A stretch of 29,732 nucleotides of DNA from DASPKA01 sp035628335 (GCA_035628335.1 DASPKA010000141.1:1-29732); one strand, 5' to 3'. Shown: positions 21,337-27,538, counted from the first letter of the stretch. Notes: generated from the sequence alone by a model not told the origin. Numbers and translations: made by a program.

Positions 21337-21413
21337 GGCGGTACCTCCTTCGTCGAAAATTCGAAAAACCGAAATTCCGAATCTATAAGAAGTTTATATT
21401 ATTCCAAAAATTA

Positions 21414-21556
21414 TGTCAATAGATTTTTTCAAAAATCTGTTTTTTTATGATAATTTTTTTATCAATTTTGTTATTATTTATTATCAAAATTATAAATATT
21501 TTTTGGCTTGAATATAAGCTTTTTTGATAATTCGTCCATTTTTTTGTTAATTATTA
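21414..21556. other. AT-rich divergent promoter core
   Basis: About 140 bp almost without G or C, with repeated TTATCAAAATT and TTTTTTGATAA words, between the leftward -35 (21414-21419) and the rightward -35 (21557-21562). It holds no ORF. Likely the upstream control region for both RNAs. Confidence 0.55.
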
Positions 21557-21586
21557 TTGACAGAATAAATAATTAATGTATATAAT
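21557..21586 (+). promoter_or_regulatory. Strong promoter of the giant RNA
   Basis: Perfect TTGACA (21557-21562), 18-bp spacer, perfect TATAAT (21581-21586). It is the best consensus promoter in the window. The predicted start, 21593, is exactly the first base of a 13-bp helix. Confidence 0.85.
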
Positions 21587-22484
21587 CCTGATGTAGGCTG
21601 AAGTAAAAAATGTTACTTCACTCTAACATTTTCGCTAGGCTTAGAGGTCACCCCATACGGCCTATAAACAACATCGTAAAGCCGACCCGAAAGTATTTCA
21701 GCCTACAAAAAACTCTTTAACAACTTAGCTCTCCACAGCTCTATGCAAAGAAACATTTCTTTCTATAGAGCTTTGGAGAGCACGATAGCCCCGTAAGGGG
21801 TGATAGGTGGCAACGGGACACGGTTGCTGCCGGGAGTTAGTTCCCAAATCTCCACACTGTGAGGTGTAGGCAGGGACTAGCACTCCCGGGCGCCAACATC
21901 CCCACTGGTCCAAGCGGCTTGGCGGCTGCAAGGAGAAAGAGAAGATCTGTCCAGACTCGAGGTGTGAACAGCCGAAGAGTTACCGCTCATTGAGCGGTGT
22001 ACGCCAATACTGGATGGGTGTCGCGGTCACCGCGGCGTTCAGGGCGCAAGCCTTGAACCGGAAAGTTAGTGCCAGAGTGAGGATCGCCGCAAGCGACTCG
22101 CTACTTGGCCTCTCTACTACTGACATAAGTGTTAGTTCGTAAAACCATATCAAGGTTTTGCGAAAAGGCAAAGGTAGAGATAGACAGATGACTTTGGGCC
22201 ATACCGCAAAGACCACAGTTCAAAAGACAGTGGGATGAAAAGCGGGAAAGTGAGAAGCCCTCACTTATGGGAGAAAATGCCGGCCAGCGCTAGTATCCCA
22301 AGAAGGAGTCTGTCGAAACGCTTGGCACCGTAGCGCTTTGTAAGGCCTGAGCTTACAAAGTGGAATGGTGTGGTCAAAGGCGAGAACCGTCGCAAACGGT
22401 GGATAACCTTCGGTGAAAGTCCGGGGCTAATCTCGCAGAGCTGAACTGTCCTTATAGGCTCAAATTATTTCTTTAGGAGATGTT

Positions 22485-22532
22485 ATGGAAATTAGAATTC
22501 CTTGGCGGAACCACTCAAATTTATTTTTCTAA
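22485..22532 (+). CDS. Possible 15-aa leader peptide
   Basis: ATG preceded by TTAGGAG at good spacing, encoding MEIRIPWRNHSNLFF and stop. An overlapping longer frame begins at 22480 but has the ATG too close to the ribosome binding site. It lies in the loop of GGCGG/CCGCC (22504-22508 with 22539-22543), upstream of the palindrome at 22630. Confidence 0.35.
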   Translation: MEIRIPWRNHSNLFF

Positions 22533-22629
22533 AGTGAACCGCCGTCGTGAAACGCAAATGACTTGCTCATTTGCGTTCCCATTCCAGCGCTATATAAATC
22601 CTTGGATTTATAAAACATTGAAATGGGAA

Positions 22630-22669
22630 TTTCCGTCACTTTTGTGCAATTGCACAAAAGTGACGGAAA
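22630..22669. repeat. 40-bp perfect palindrome inside the giant RNA
   Basis: TTTCCGTCACTTTTGTGCAA (22630-22649) is followed at once by its exact reverse complement with no loop. Same GTGCAATTGCAC core as at 21054-21093. It lies 23 bp before the 48-aa ORF at 22693 and may end transcription, expose the downstream ribosome site, or bind a protein as DNA. Confidence 0.85.
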
Positions 22670-22692
22670 GGACTAACAATTAAAGGAGACCT

Positions 22693-22839
22693 ATGAGTAA
22701 AAAAGAACAAGCTGAACTAGTCCGTCGTGCTAATAAGATCCTGCATAAAGCAGGATTAAAAACGAACGGACAGTCCAAAGGTGAAAAAGATGAGTCGGTG
22801 AGACCCATCTACACGCCGATGGGCAACGGGCAGCGATAA
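22693..22839 (+). CDS. Small basic orphan protein encoded within the RNA locus, 48 aa
   Basis: I do not recognise this protein. ATG with AAAGGAGA six bases upstream. The N-terminal half (MSKKEQAELVRRANKILHKAG) looks like an amphipathic, positively charged helix; the rest is polar and Gly-rich and ends PIYTPMGNGQR. No membrane segment. Its basic helix would suit RNA binding, which is inference. It lies between the central palindrome and the hammerhead. Confidence 0.6.
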   Translation: MSKKEQAELVRRANKILHKAGLKTNGQSKGEKDESVRPIYTPMGNGQR

Positions 22840-23050
22840 GTTTTTGTCTAACCTGCAAAGGTCACACCTCAAGCGGTTGTAAAGCCGCTGAAAAACCCGT
22901 AAAGTCTGGCGCGAGGTGGTAGCCAGATCCTTGTCCCTCGCGGGGAGACAAGGTAGACAAACAATCAACGTTCTCATACATACACTTTTCAGTGGCGCCC
23001 ATGGCAAAAACCACAATAAAAATGGGCATTACCGATCAAGTATAAAGCCA

Positions 23051-23135
23051 ATAAGCTTGACGGATATCTTGGGGTGAGACCCCAACTGATGAGTCACTCA
23101 GTAATTGCATGACGAAATATATGGATTAGCTATAT
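23051..23135 (+). ncRNA. Hammerhead ribozyme, type III
   Basis: All core elements are present in order. Stem III 5' strand AUAU (23064-23067) then C17 at 23068; stem I UUGGGG (23069-23074), loop UGAGA, CCCCAA (23080-23085); CUGAUGA (23086-23092); stem II GUCA (23093-23096) with UGAC (23110-23113), a 13-nt loop; GAAA (23114-23117); stem III 3' strand closing A15.1-U16.1 and three more pairs (23118-23120). The G10.1-C11.1 pair is canonical. After an internal loop, stem III resumes with AGCU (23054-23057) and AGCU (23128-23131). Cleavage is predicted between 23068 and 23069, splitting the 2.2-kb transcript. Confidence 0.85.
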
Positions 23136-23668
23136 ACGTCCCATAAGGTGTATAAATTTTGTACATCTGATGGGGTTGTGTATAGGGTCTCAAGTGGGGG
23201 CCCTTACGGATCCCATTTTACGTCTCGCCTATTTTGTCAGTTCCGGATGTACTGCATGTTCTTCCCGAACAAGAACTCAATACAAGCCGCGAAGTTAGCT
23301 GAATGCGGGCAGGGGGACTACATTATACTAAGCAACACCAAAAGCGTATTCGCACATAGGTGCCAAGTTGAGGGAACGGGCTCTACCTCACTTGATGCGC
23401 AATCTTCCCTTATAGGGCGTGCTGAGCAAAGCGTCCTGCCTAACCGGAAGGCTGTACATGGTGCATAGTCGCCATGAAGGAGATAGTTTCGGGCAATTAG
23501 GTCCGCGCTTTGGAGAGTCTCAATCCATGTTGAGATATCTGATTCGGAAAAATACTATCTCTAAGGGGCTTGGACCCCAAAGCTCACGGGGGTAAACTCG
23601 GGGGGAACCCAGCAAGACCTGGCACTTCCCTACCCGAGCCCCGGTTATCATTTCAAAAAGGAGAAAAA

Positions 23669-23815
23669 ATGGCTAAAATAGTTTGCTTGTTTTTAGGTTC
23701 AGTCGGCATCGGCCTTGCGCTTAGCGGTCTGAACACGGCATCCCTCGGCCAACTTGGCCTTGGGAGCATAATGGTGTCAATGGCCTATGTCTTAGCGAGA
23801 AGATACAATGTGTAA
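23669..23815 (+). CDS. Small two-helix membrane protein at the end of the RNA locus, 48 aa
   Basis: Started at ATG 23669 behind AAAAAGGAG; the frame is open further up but only across RNA structure. Helix 1 is KIVCLFLGSVGIGLALSGL and helix 2 is LGLGSIMVSMAYVLA, with a short ARRYNV basic end. Size and hydrophobicity resemble small membrane toxins or phage-like peptides, but no specific family is recognised. It is the last ORF of the giant transcript; the terminator begins inside its last codons. It would lie on the 3' product of hammerhead cleavage. Confidence 0.7.
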   Translation: MAKIVCLFLGSVGIGLALSGLNTASLGQLGLGSIMVSMAYVLARRYNV

Positions 23816-23834
23816 TTTGTAGCTTCTCGCTTTT
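23794..23834 (+). terminator. Terminator of the giant RNA transcript
   Basis: AGCGAGAAG (23794-23802) pairs with CTTCTCGCT (23823-23831), 9 bp, followed by TTT. The 5' arm lies in the coding sequence of the 48-aa membrane protein. Confidence 0.78.
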
Positions 23835-23836
23835 CA

Positions 23837-23878
23837 TTTTCTCCGTGAATAACGCAATTGCGTATTACGCGGAGAAAA
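23837..23878. repeat. 42-bp palindrome, right border of the RNA locus
   Basis: TTTTCTCCG (23837-23845) pairs with CGGAGAAAA (23870-23878); core ACGCAATTGCGT is exactly centred. The arm GGAGAAA and centre GCAATTGC match the left-border palindrome. It ends 10 bp before the uvrC -10 box. Confidence 0.75.
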
Positions 23879-23888
23879 TAGGAAATGT

Positions 23889-23894
23889 TAAAAT
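23889..23894 (+). promoter_or_regulatory. -10 box of uvrC, leaderless
   Basis: TAAAAT six bases before the ATG, no Shine-Dalgarno. The -35 position falls in the palindrome arm. Confidence 0.5.
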
Positions 23895-23900
23895 TAAATC

Positions 23901-25739
23901 ATGACTGAACTTAAGGAAAAAATTAAAGTGTTCCCTTCAACTCCAGGTGTGTATAAATTTTTGGGACCTGATGGAAAAATTTTATACATTGGCAAGGCCA
24001 AGAACCTCAAAAAGCGGGTTGTGCAATATTTTGGACATGACAAACGGGTACAGTTGCCTTTTTTGATAGCAGAAGCTATAGATATAGACTTCACCTCAAC
24101 ACCAAGTGAACTTGACGCCATATACTTAGAAAACACACTAATTTCAAAATACCAGCCAAAGTACAACATCGACCTGAGGGATGATAAAAACTTTGCGTTT
24201 ATAAAAATTGACTATGCCTGCGAGATTCCTGAAGTTACATACGTTAGAAAAATTGAAAAGCAAACACATGCGAAGTACTTTGGTCCATACTCTGCTGTAT
24301 ACAAAATAAGACGAACTATAGAGTTTCTCAGACGCACCTTTGGAATTTGCGGTAATAGGAAAATTGAAAGGCGTCCCTGTTTTTACTACCATCTTAAACG
24401 CTGCCCTGGAGTATGCGCTGGAGACATAACCATAGAGCAATACAAAGAACACTTAAAAAAAATTACCGACTTTCTTTCTGGAGATCGCTCTTCTTTAGTG
24501 AAGAGACTACAGAAGCAAATGAAGGCAGCAGCGAAAACAAAAAAATTTGAATTAGCTGCGAGCTTGCGCGACCAACTGCAGCAATTTGAAATCCTAGGCG
24601 AACGGCAGACTGTCATTCTCCCCCGTCGTGTGAACTGGGACGTATTTGCCGTGTACTCTGAGGGAAAAACAGCAAGTGTGGCTTTAACGAAAGTCAGGTT
24701 CGGTAAGGTAATAGATTCTGACGCTTTTAGCATACAACTAAAAACTGACTCGCCTCCTCCGCGCATCCTGCAATCGTTTATTGAAAAATACTACCTCACA
24801 TCCCCTGAGATACCTGGTGAAATTTTCATCCAGTTTCTAGCCAGTGAGAGTGACGTACTAGAAACCGCGCTTAGGGAAAAAGCTGGAAAAAAAGTTGCTA
24901 TAAAAATCCCAGTTCGAGGAAAAGCGCTTAGGCTTCTAGAAGCGGCCGAGGAGAACGCGAGATTGCACGTACGTAGAGAAATTATTCAAAACATTAAGCA
25001 GGAAGCGACTCCAAAAGAAATTCTGCTCAGCTTGCAGCAAATCTTGAACTTACCAACACTTCCACTACGAATAGAATGCTACGACAACTCTAATGTACAA
25101 GGCACTAACCCGGTCGGGTCTATGGTGGTTTTTCAAGATGGTCTTCCAAAAAAGTCTGAATACAGAAAATTTAAATTCAACCGCCAAACCCCAGACGACT
25201 TCGCGTCAATGAAGGAAATGCTTTCCCGAAGATTAAAATATCTACACCCAAAATTTCTCGATTTTCACGGCCGTGAAAATCGAGAAAAAGGAAAATTTTC
25301 TAAAAGACCAGATCTTATTGTTATAGACGGAGGCAAAGGCCAACTTAAAGCTGCTCTTGAAGCTCAATCCGAAACCCTGGAACCTAAAACCCTTACCCTA
25401 TCACCTATCCCCATGATTGGTCTCGCCAAGAGAATTGAAGAAATCTTCATTTCTCATTCATCTCAACCTATTACGCTTCCTCATGACAATCCCGCACTGC
25501 AACTCCTGCAGCGGCTACGCGACGAAGCTCACCGTTTTGGTATTACCTTTCACAGAGATTTGCGTTCAAAGCAGGCAATGAAGTCAAAGTTGGACGACAT
25601 TCGCGGAATTGGGCCAGCTTATAAGAGGATTTTGAAACAAAAGTTTGGCAGTATTACCAATATTCGTGCGGCGAGCGAGCAAGAATTGGAAGAAATAGTC
25701 GGCAAAAAATTAACAAGGATTATACGAGAAAATTTATAA
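23901..25739 (+). CDS. uvrC: Excinuclease ABC subunit C
   Basis: UvrC makes both incisions in nucleotide excision repair. The 612 aa hold, in order: the GIY-YIG nuclease (TPGVYKFLGPDGKILYIGKAKNLKKR, residues 14-39) for the 3' cut; a Cys-rich stretch (CGNRKIERRPCFYYHLKRCPGVC), possibly metal binding; the UVR motif that meets UvrB (about 200-235, TKKFELAASLRDQLQQFE); the RNase H-like nuclease for the 5' cut, with IECYDNSNVQGTNPVGSMVV and PDLIVIDGGKGQL; and tandem helix-hairpin-helix motifs at the end (DDIRGIGPAYKRILKQ, ASEQELEEIVGKKLTRII). Residues about 452-463 (FLDFHGRENREK), between the nuclease motifs, are encoded by a 34-bp perfect palindrome. Normal length. Confidence 0.97.
   Translation: MTELKEKIKVFPSTPGVYKFLGPDGKILYIGKAKNLKKRVVQYFGHDKRVQLPFLIAEAIDIDFTSTPSELDAIYLENTLISKYQPKYNIDLRDDKNFAFIKIDYACEIPEVTYVRKIEKQTHAKYFGPYSAVYKIRRTIEFLRRTFGICGNRKIERRPCFYYHLKRCPGVCAGDITIEQYKEHLKKITDFLSGDRSSLVKRLQKQMKAAAKTKKFELAASLRDQLQQFEILGERQTVILPRRVNWDVFAVYSEGKTASVALTKVRFGKVIDSDAFSIQLKTDSPPPRILQSFIEKYYLTSPEIPGEIFIQFLASESDVLETALREKAGKKVAIKIPVRGKALRLLEAAEENARLHVRREIIQNIKQEATPKEILLSLQQILNLPTLPLRIECYDNSNVQGTNPVGSMVVFQDGLPKKSEYRKFKFNRQTPDDFASMKEMLSRRLKYLHPKFLDFHGRENREKGKFSKRPDLIVIDGGKGQLKAALEAQSETLEPKTLTLSPIPMIGLAKRIEEIFISHSSQPITLPHDNPALQLLQRLRDEAHRFGITFHRDLRSKQAMKSKLDDIRGIGPAYKRILKQKFGSITNIRAASEQELEEIVGKKLTRIIRENL
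25254..25287. repeat. 34-bp perfect palindrome inside uvrC, in frame
   Basis: TTTCTCGATTTTCACGG (25254-25270) is followed immediately by its exact reverse complement. It lies in the variable linker just before RPDLIVIDGG and keeps the frame. Looks like an inserted palindromic element. Confidence 0.85.
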
Positions 25740-25792
25740 AATGACAAGATTGACTTTTTATTTTTAATTTGTAAACTTTATCTTGTCATTCA
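25740..25792 (+). terminator. Hairpin after uvrC, possible terminator
   Basis: AATGACAAGAT (about 25740-25750) pairs with ATCTTGTCATT (25782-25792) over a T-rich loop of about 30 nt. There is no clear T tract after the 3' arm, so termination is uncertain. Confidence 0.45.
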
Positions 25793-25816
25793 TAAATGAA
25801 GAAATGAATAAACATT

Positions 25817-25845
25817 TGGCGGGGGTCTATGCCTCTGCCCCGTCA
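25817..25845 (+). promoter_or_regulatory. Leader hairpin before the 143-aa gene
   Basis: TGGCGGGG (25817-25824) pairs with CCCCGTCA (25838-25845), with one G-U. It lies about 20 nt before the ribosome binding site and stands out in an AT-rich leader. Confidence 0.4.
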
Positions 25846-25872
25846 AACAACTACAAAAAATAGGAGAATGAA

Positions 25873-26304
25873 ATGAAACGGAAACAAGCACTCGTAGTAA
25901 CTGATGGCAAAAAAACCGATTACACACACAAGATCTACGGAAAGCAGCGCGCGCAAATCGCAGCACAAAACGCTGCTCGTAGAAGAAGAGGCAGGCTTCT
26001 GAAACACCTTGAACAAAATCGCGAAAGAGTGGCTGCGGACAGGGTAATCTCCCGTATAAGCGCGCTCAACCTCGAGCGAGGCTACCGTGCAGATACTGAC
26101 GGTCTTTTCAGGGCTGGCTTCACAAAATACGGCACAGTCGTACCAGCCGTAAACATCGCCATCCCTCAAAGGCAAAAAGGTTTTTCGGCTCCAAGCCGCT
26201 TCTCAGGTTCACAACGTCTCGTAATGGCAGCGATCTGCGCGCTGTTCTTCATAGGCATACTCGCTTATGGTGCCAGCAAGCTCATGGCCATGAGCACGCC
26301 TTGA
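25873..26304 (+). CDS. Basic orphan protein with a C-terminal membrane anchor, 143 aa
   Basis: I do not recognise this protein. ATG with TAGGAGAA seven bases upstream; TGA stop. The first 60 residues are strongly basic (MKRKQALVV, YGKQRAQIAAQNAARRRRGR), with a likely long helix through RLLKHLEQNRERVAADRVISRI. The middle is polar (YRADTDGLFRAGFTKYG). Residues about 117-137 form one membrane helix (LVMAAICALFFIGILAYGAS), so it is a tail-anchored protein with its basic part in the cytosol, where it could contact nucleic acid or ribosomes. That role is inference. A strong terminator follows. Confidence 0.75.
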   Translation: MKRKQALVVTDGKKTDYTHKIYGKQRAQIAAQNAARRRRGRLLKHLEQNRERVAADRVISRISALNLERGYRADTDGLFRAGFTKYGTVVPAVNIAIPQRQKGFSAPSRFSGSQRLVMAAICALFFIGILAYGASKLMAMSTP

Positions 26305-26329
26305 TACAAGGCTTTTCTTCCCTCAATAG

Positions 26330-26363
26330 AACCCCAGCGTTTCTCACACACGCTGGGGTTTTT
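26330..26363 (+). terminator. Intrinsic terminator
   Basis: AACCCCAGCG (26330-26339) pairs with CGCTGGGGTT (26351-26360), followed by TTT. Confidence 0.9.
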
Positions 26364-26380
26364 CACATACAAAAAACACC

Positions 26381-26409
26381 TGGACAAGCACGTGGAAAAA
26401 ATATATGAT
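26381..26409 (+). promoter_or_regulatory. Promoter of the 307-aa secreted protein gene
   Basis: TGGACA (26381-26386), 17-bp spacer, TATGAT (26404-26409). A leader of about 40 nt ends in TTTAGGAGAAT before the ATG. Confidence 0.6.
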
Positions 26410-26456
26410 CAGCAATCAACCCGTGTCACAAACACGTAACAACTTTTAGGAGAATT

Positions 26457-27380
26457 ATGAGACTTAAGCTAACTTCTTTGCTAGCACTGTTGCTTCTACT
26501 AACAACAGTGACTCTTGCTCAGACGATTGAAAAAGTTCAATCGCAGTCCCAGTTCGGTAAACCTGCTGGATGGGACATCCCTGTCTTGGCAGACGTTGGA
26601 GGAGAAGAGCCGGGCGCGGACGGCAAGGGAAATCAAGGTGAAATCAGAAAAATTCAAGCGGTAAGTAGAGATCCTTTAGAAAGCCTGAACAAGACAGGCC
26701 ACTTTAACACCTACTACATCCATGACCCCGCCCAAGACATTCGAAGGGCGCTGCCGTCTTCAGGCGACAACCGCATATTCGATGAATCCTCACCCTATGG
26801 TAGTCATTTTAGCCCAAGAACAGAACACAGGGTCTATATGCATACTCCCATCTCCTCACCAGAAGCCTTTCGGGCAGTCCATGTGTTCGCAGGAGGTCAC
26901 TTTAACTCCCAGGCCATTTTTCGGCTCTGGGGCATATATAGGTGGCCAAATGGTTACCAAGACTGGAGACAGCTCGCTGACTTTCGAGTGATTGATGGCC
27001 ATTTAGTCCTAGTTGAAACTGCTTTGGGCGTGAAAGTCAGGGTCGGCGATCTCTTGGGCAAAGGTGGCGTGGACGACACGGCACCGCGCGAAGAGCGTCG
27101 TTGGCCACTTAAAAACCTCTATGGTGACAATACAACAGGTCTTACCGACCTGATTTCCATCGACCTTAATGACTCCGTTTTCTCTGAGGTCCCTCTAAGC
27201 ATTGCATTCGTGATGTACCAGGGCGTGCCCAATACTAAGTTTGACTTAGTACCACATTCCTTCTCTGTGAGGAGTGTGGAAAAACTGGGAGACAAGGAAA
27301 ATGGATCTGCAGGGAAAGCAGTCCGCCCTCTAAGTGGATACCTCAAAACGGGGTATTACTACATTCACAGTATAGAGTAG
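26457..27380 (+). CDS. Sec-secreted orphan protein, 307 aa
   Basis: I do not recognise this protein. TAGGAGAATT precedes the ATG. Residues 1-21 are a classic Sec signal: RLK, then a run of Leu/Ala (LTSLLALLLLLTTVTLA) with likely cleavage after LAQ or TLA. The mature part has no membrane helix and looks like a globular beta protein: YYIHDPAQDIRRALPS, SSPYGSHFSPRTEHRVYMHTP, HVFAGGHFNSQAIFRLWGIYR and FDLVPHSFSVRSVEKLGD. His residues are frequent. No cysteine is present. It has its own promoter and terminator. Confidence 0.78.
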   Translation: MRLKLTSLLALLLLLTTVTLAQTIEKVQSQSQFGKPAGWDIPVLADVGGEEPGADGKGNQGEIRKIQAVSRDPLESLNKTGHFNTYYIHDPAQDIRRALPSSGDNRIFDESSPYGSHFSPRTEHRVYMHTPISSPEAFRAVHVFAGGHFNSQAIFRLWGIYRWPNGYQDWRQLADFRVIDGHLVLVETALGVKVRVGDLLGKGGVDDTAPREERRWPLKNLYGDNTTGLTDLISIDLNDSVFSEVPLSIAFVMYQGVPNTKFDLVPHSFSVRSVEKLGDKENGSAGKAVRPLSGYLKTGYYYIHSIE

Positions 27381-27396
27381 CGGAATCCTTACTTTA

Positions 27397-27432
27397 GAAA
27401 GCCTCGGTGATTATTTAATCGCCGGGGCTTTA
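27397..27432 (+). terminator. Intrinsic terminator
   Basis: AAAGCCTCGG (from about 27398) pairs with CCGGGGCTTT (ending about 27431), one G-U, followed by a T-rich stretch that also forms the secG -35. Confidence 0.78.
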
Positions 27433-27457
27433 CTTTTATACCCGTTCATTCTATAAT
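27429..27457 (+). promoter_or_regulatory. secG promoter
   Basis: TTTACT (27429-27434), 17-bp spacer, perfect TATAAT (27452-27457). The start near 27464 lies just before the inverted repeat at 27468-27525. Confidence 0.65.
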
Positions 27458-27467
27458 CTATACAGCA

Positions 27468-27525
27468 TTTCCGTCAAAGGCGGATCCGTCATCTTTGACT
27501 AAAAAATTAATTAAGTTGACGGAAA
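27468..27525 (+). repeat. Inverted repeat in the secG leader (TTTCCGTCAA arms)
   Basis: TTTCCGTCAA (27468-27477) pairs with TTGACGGAAA (27516-27525). A third copy of the word, ATCCGTCAT, lies in the loop. The secG ATG follows 13 bases later, so the hairpin could affect translation. The arm resembles that of the palindrome at 22630. Confidence 0.65.
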
Positions 27526-27538
27526 ACAATCCTAAAAG

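Larger units (their letters stand above)
21095..21384 (-). ncRNA. Candidate leftward structured RNA carrying two ATG-GAN-TAG minimal ORFs
   Basis: On the minus strand, TTGACA (21414-21419) and TAAACT (17-bp spacer) or TATAAA (15-bp spacer) near 21391-21398 suggest a start near 21384. No ORF of normal size follows. Instead AAGGAGG (21344-21350) is followed by ATG GAC TAG (21328-21336), and AAAGGAGG (21240-21247) by ATG GAA TAG (21225-21233). Hairpins: TAGGGC/GCCCTA (21293-21298 with 21312-21317), AGGCC/GGCCT (21181-21194) and a 3' stem 21101-21111 with 21127-21137 followed by a T-rich stretch on the minus strand. Family unknown. Confidence 0.45.
21593..23834 (+). ncRNA. Giant structured RNA transcript, about 2.2 kb, with embedded ribozyme and mini-ORFs
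   Basis: No normal gene fits, but helices are visible almost throughout. Examples: GTAGGCTGAAGTA (21593-21605) with 21694-21706, enclosing AAAATGTTA/TAACATTTT; a three-part rod at 21728-21781; CCCC-GTAA-GGGG (21789-21800); CCGGGAGT (21830-21837) with 21882-21889; an 11-bp hairpin at 22136-22164; CTTTGTAAG (22336-22344) with 22352-22360; AACGCAAATGA/TCATTTGCGTT (22551-22577); and GAGATAGT/ACTATCTC closing about 23482-23564. Several loops are GNRA-like. It also holds a hammerhead ribozyme, small ORFs at 22693 and 23669, and a terminator. It could be one RNA or several processed RNAs. I cannot match it to GOLLD, ROOL, OLE, HEARO, group I or II introns, RNase P or rRNA by eye. Confidence 0.65.

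Noticed and set aside
21593..22460. rRNA fragment, RNase P RNA or tmRNA as the identity of the giant RNA
   Set aside because: I looked for the RNase P GAGGAAAGTCC core, tmRNA ends, and conserved 23S and 16S segments and found none; GAAAGTCCGGGG near 22417 is only a short resemblance.
22480..22683. 67-aa ORF starting at ATG 22480
   Set aside because: The start directly abuts the Shine-Dalgarno and the frame crosses three strong hairpins including the 40-bp palindrome; the 15-aa frame at 22485 has better spacing.
22756..23016. 86-aa minus-strand ORF in the RNA locus
   Set aside because: Opposite the well-supported 48-aa ORF and structured RNA, with no ribosome site.
23148..23468. 106-aa plus-strand ORF in the RNA locus
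   Set aside because: No ribosome binding site, overlaps hairpin-forming sequence, and the translation has no recognisable domain; it looks like an open frame across structured RNA.
21593..23834. Self-splicing group I or II intron
   Set aside because: No intron-encoded protein, no recognisable group II domain V or group I core, and no split gene on the two sides.
21054..23878. CRISPR array
   Set aside because: The palindromes are not regularly spaced direct repeats, only three copies exist, and no cas gene is nearby.
26290..26304. Recoded UGA (genetic code 25) as in some CPR lineages
   Set aside because: TGA ends the 143-aa gene directly before a terminator and also serves in the ATGA overlap at 11128-11131, so it behaves as a stop.
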